A stretch of DNA of 64,000 bases from Candidatus Zymogenaceae bacterium (GTDB lineage Bacteria; Desulfobacterota; Zymogenia; Zymogenales; Zymogenaceae). A program made the position numbers and the translations under genes. The notes below the pieces were generated by a model that was not told where the DNA came from, did not search any database, and worked only from the letters and a program-made list of their open reading frames with translations. Location: NCBI GenBank assembly GCA_016933535.1, contig JAFGAS010000072.1, forward strand, positions 102,779-166,778, in the 5' to 3' direction. Numbering within the stretch: position 1 is the first letter of the stretch; each line of letters begins with the position of its first letter. Positions 62,679 to 64,000 of this stretch are shown piece after piece.

Positions 62679-63194
62679 TTATTCATCGTGCTGTACGTAG
62701 ATTAGTTCGTCTGTATCGAATCCCCGCGAGGCGGCTTTATCAACCAGACGTTTCTTTAAATCATCGGTGAGTCGTGGGCTTCGTGCCAAAAGCCATAGAT
62801 AAGACTTATTTGGGCCGCATACCAGCGCATAAGAATAATTCTCACGATCCAGATCAAAGACAACATATGATCCATAAAATGGGCCGAAAAAAGAAACTTT
62901 CAGAAAGCCCTGATCTTTACGATCAACGAAATACCCCTTGCCTTCAACCTCTTTCCACTTGTTTTCTTTTTCAGAATAACCTCGATTCACAACCCGTAAA
63001 CCGCCATCGGACCGTAGGCTATACTCAGCACTAACCGACTTGAGCCCCCGTTCAAAGGAATGATCAAGCCGAGCTATTTCGTACCACTTTCCCAGATACC
63101 GCTCGATATTGAAATTATCAACAGGTGTTGTATTTTCCGGCACATTGATGCAACCTGCTAATAATAAAGCAAAGATGGTAAGCATTTTTTTCAT
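62679..63194 (-). CDS. blc: Lipocalin family lipoprotein (Blc-like), copy 2
   Basis: 171 aa from the ATG at 63194 (MKKMLTIFALLLAGC, lipobox Cys about 15; GAAAGGA upstream). A start at 63215 lacks a ribosome-binding site. The motif LGKWYEIARLDHSFERGL is classic Blc, then FFGPFYGSYVVFDLDRENYSYALVCGPNKSYLWLLAR. It binds lipids at the outer membrane, probably for membrane repair or storage under stress. It is only distantly similar to copy 1, so an old duplication or separate acquisition is likely. Confidence 0.93.
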   Translation of the reverse strand: MKKMLTIFALLLAGCINVPENTTPVDNFNIERYLGKWYEIARLDHSFERGLKSVSAEYSLRSDGGLRVVNRGYSEKENKWKEVEGKGYFVDRKDQGFLKVSFFGPFYGSYVVFDLDRENYSYALVCGPNKSYLWLLARSPRLTDDLKKRLVDKAASRGFDTDELIYVQHDE

Positions 63195-63276
63195 TTTAGA
63201 TTTGTCCTTTCTCATTACAATCAGGTAAATATGCCTTAATATACCTGAAAAAGTCGGGTTTAAAAGAAGGAAGTAT

Positions 63277-63453
63277 TGACCTGCCCCCGAGAACTGTACC
63301 AGTGTTTAAGTTAGTCCATAAGTATAAGTTTCTCTTTGAGCTCCTGAAGACCGGGGAAGTATAGTTTCAGGAGTCGGGGGATTGTAACCGAGAGAACTGC
63401 GCGGCCTGATCGTGTTATACTCCCTCCGCCACTTCTCTGTCAGAACTTTCACT
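63277..63453 (-). mobile_element. IS3-family remnant C: transposase C-terminus and right end
   Basis: The minus strand reads VKVLTEKWRREYNTIRPRSSL and GYNPPTPET, ending at a TAA at 63306-63308, followed by ACACTGGTACAGTTCTCGGGGGCAGGTCA. It is the longest of the three remnants and lacks the catalytic DDE part. It lies 136 bp left of attachment scar copy 4. Confidence 0.87.
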
Positions 63454-63588
63454 TATACCAGTGTATCAAAGCTTTTATGATTAAGCAAATCGCTTTTCAG
63501 GAATTGCCTTGCCCTCCTTCCCGAGGCCATTCTACCAATAATCCTAACTCTTAACATGGACTCGTTTTTGGGGGGCAGGTCATCATTT

Positions 63589-63782
63589 TGGCGCGCCCGG
63601 CAGGAATCGAACCTGCGACCCACGGATTAGAAGTCCGATATTTTAGGTATGGTAGAGCTGGGTAATTATTGATCTTTTCCAATCATATCAAATAGTTAGG
63701 TGAAATTTACCTATACCGGATTATACCGAAATATACCGGTATATACCGGTTTTTTCAAAAAAAAGTGACACAAAAGTGACAC
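63589..63782. repeat. tRNA-Arg(TCT) attachment scar, copy 4 (best preserved)
   Basis: The minus strand carries GGACTTCTAATCCGTGGG, then the T arm and acceptor strand to GCGCGCCA: the 3' half of a tRNA-Arg with anticodon TCT, without a 5' half. To the right TATACCG recurs exactly every 10 bp (63712, 63722, 63732, 63742), and GTGACAC lies at 63765 and 63776. The layout equals the other copies but with different repeat words, suggesting a related integrase of other specificity. Confidence 0.82.
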
Positions 63783-63858
63783 CAAAATAAAGGGAAGATA
63801 GCCCTTCGGTTTCATACTGACCTCACGCATAGTTATTCTGTACGGGTTCGTGATTCCT

Positions 63859-64000
63859 TTAGTGGCACTCCTTGAACGGGTCGCCGCACTGGGCGTCCGG
63901 GGCGAGCCAGCCCTCCTGCTTTTCGTACTTTACCTTCAGCCACGCGCCCCGGGCCGCCAGGATCGTCACCCCGGTATCGCCGGGGACCTCCGCGACGGCC
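63859..64000 (-). CDS. SH3-domain protein, C-terminal end only
   Basis: The last 46 codons of a gene that enters from the right edge, ending at TAA 63859-63861. The visible part, GDTGVTILAARGAWLKVKYE followed by GWLAPDAQCGDPFKEC, matches a bacterial SH3-like repeat (the pattern V.VL..RG.W.KV....GW). Such domains are usually periplasmic and bind peptidoglycan or peptides. GC-rich codon use resembles the genes left of 56 kb. The rest of the protein and its role are outside the window. Confidence 0.75.
   Translation of the reverse strand, partial: AVAEVPGDTGVTILAARGAWLKVKYEKQEGWLAPDAQCGDPFKECH

Noticed and set aside
63712..63750. CRISPR array suspected from regular TATACCG repeats
   Set aside because: The repeat unit is 10 bp with no spacers; the geometry is that of phased protein-binding sites, and there are no cas genes.

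Overview
The window looks like chromosomal DNA of an anaerobic, GC-rich bacterium with many catabolic operons. Three glycyl radical enzymes (GREs) with an activase show anaerobic metabolism; a Desulfobacterota-like (deltaproteobacterial) or similar lineage is my guess, not a demonstrated assignment. No rRNA gene, intact tRNA gene, integrase or CRISPR array is visible. The window starts inside a sugar kinase gene and ends inside an SH3-domain gene. Region 1 (1-15.4 kb): a long leftward operon divergent from a TetR-type regulator. In transcription order it holds GRE-2, iron alcohol dehydrogenase, FGGY sugar kinase, deoxyribose-phosphate aldolase (DeoC), two GPH-family sugar symporters, GRE-1, the GRE activase, a uroporphyrinogen-decarboxylase-superfamily protein and a second FGGY kinase. 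Together they suggest radical dehydration of a polyol to a deoxy-aldose, phosphorylation, DERA cleavage to acetaldehyde plus glyceraldehyde-3-phosphate, and acetaldehyde reduction. The two symporters arose by a tandem duplication whose junction survives as a decayed GRE/deoC hybrid. Region 2 (15.7-23.9 kb): a leftward osmotic-stress block with a CBS-domain ClC channel, a fused trehalose-6-phosphate synthase/phosphatase, a TreT-type trehalose synthase, a conserved-helix mechanosensitive-type protein and an MscS channel. Region 3 (24.7-32.7 kb): a leftward catabolic operon led by a three-domain protein (SCP2, Gfo/Idh/MocA dehydrogenase, M24 peptidase fold), followed by a beta-keto-acid cleavage enzyme, an SDR, a FadR-type regulator, an NAD-dependent epimerase and a GPH symporter. 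A promoter with an overlapping FadR-like palindrome lies upstream. Region 4 (32.9-64 kb): a succession of gene blocks, each preceded on its left by the same composite sequence. That sequence is the 3' half of a tRNA-Arg gene (minus strand), then 10-bp-phased repeats, then a pair of TGTAACAC-type repeats. Copies lie near 32.9, 36.1, 46.3, 56.7/56.9 and 63.6 kb, and the leftmost is the most decayed. I read them as left-end scars of elements stacked one after another at a tRNA-Arg gene lying to the right of the window. The blocks carry: (a) a secreted TPR-CHAT protein; (b) an IclR-controlled set with two zinc alcohol dehydrogenases, an SCP2-GRE fusion, a split transketolase and a V4R-domain protein; (c) an AIM24-like protein, an iron-type ABC transporter, a propeller protein and three zinc-ribbon/membrane proteins of unknown role; (d) an AT-richer group of envelope and lipid genes (DUF2177, DUF1295, PlsC, DUF523/DUF1722, FMN-binding protein, DUF2878, two lipocalins) mixed with IS3-family remnants; (e) the start of the next block.
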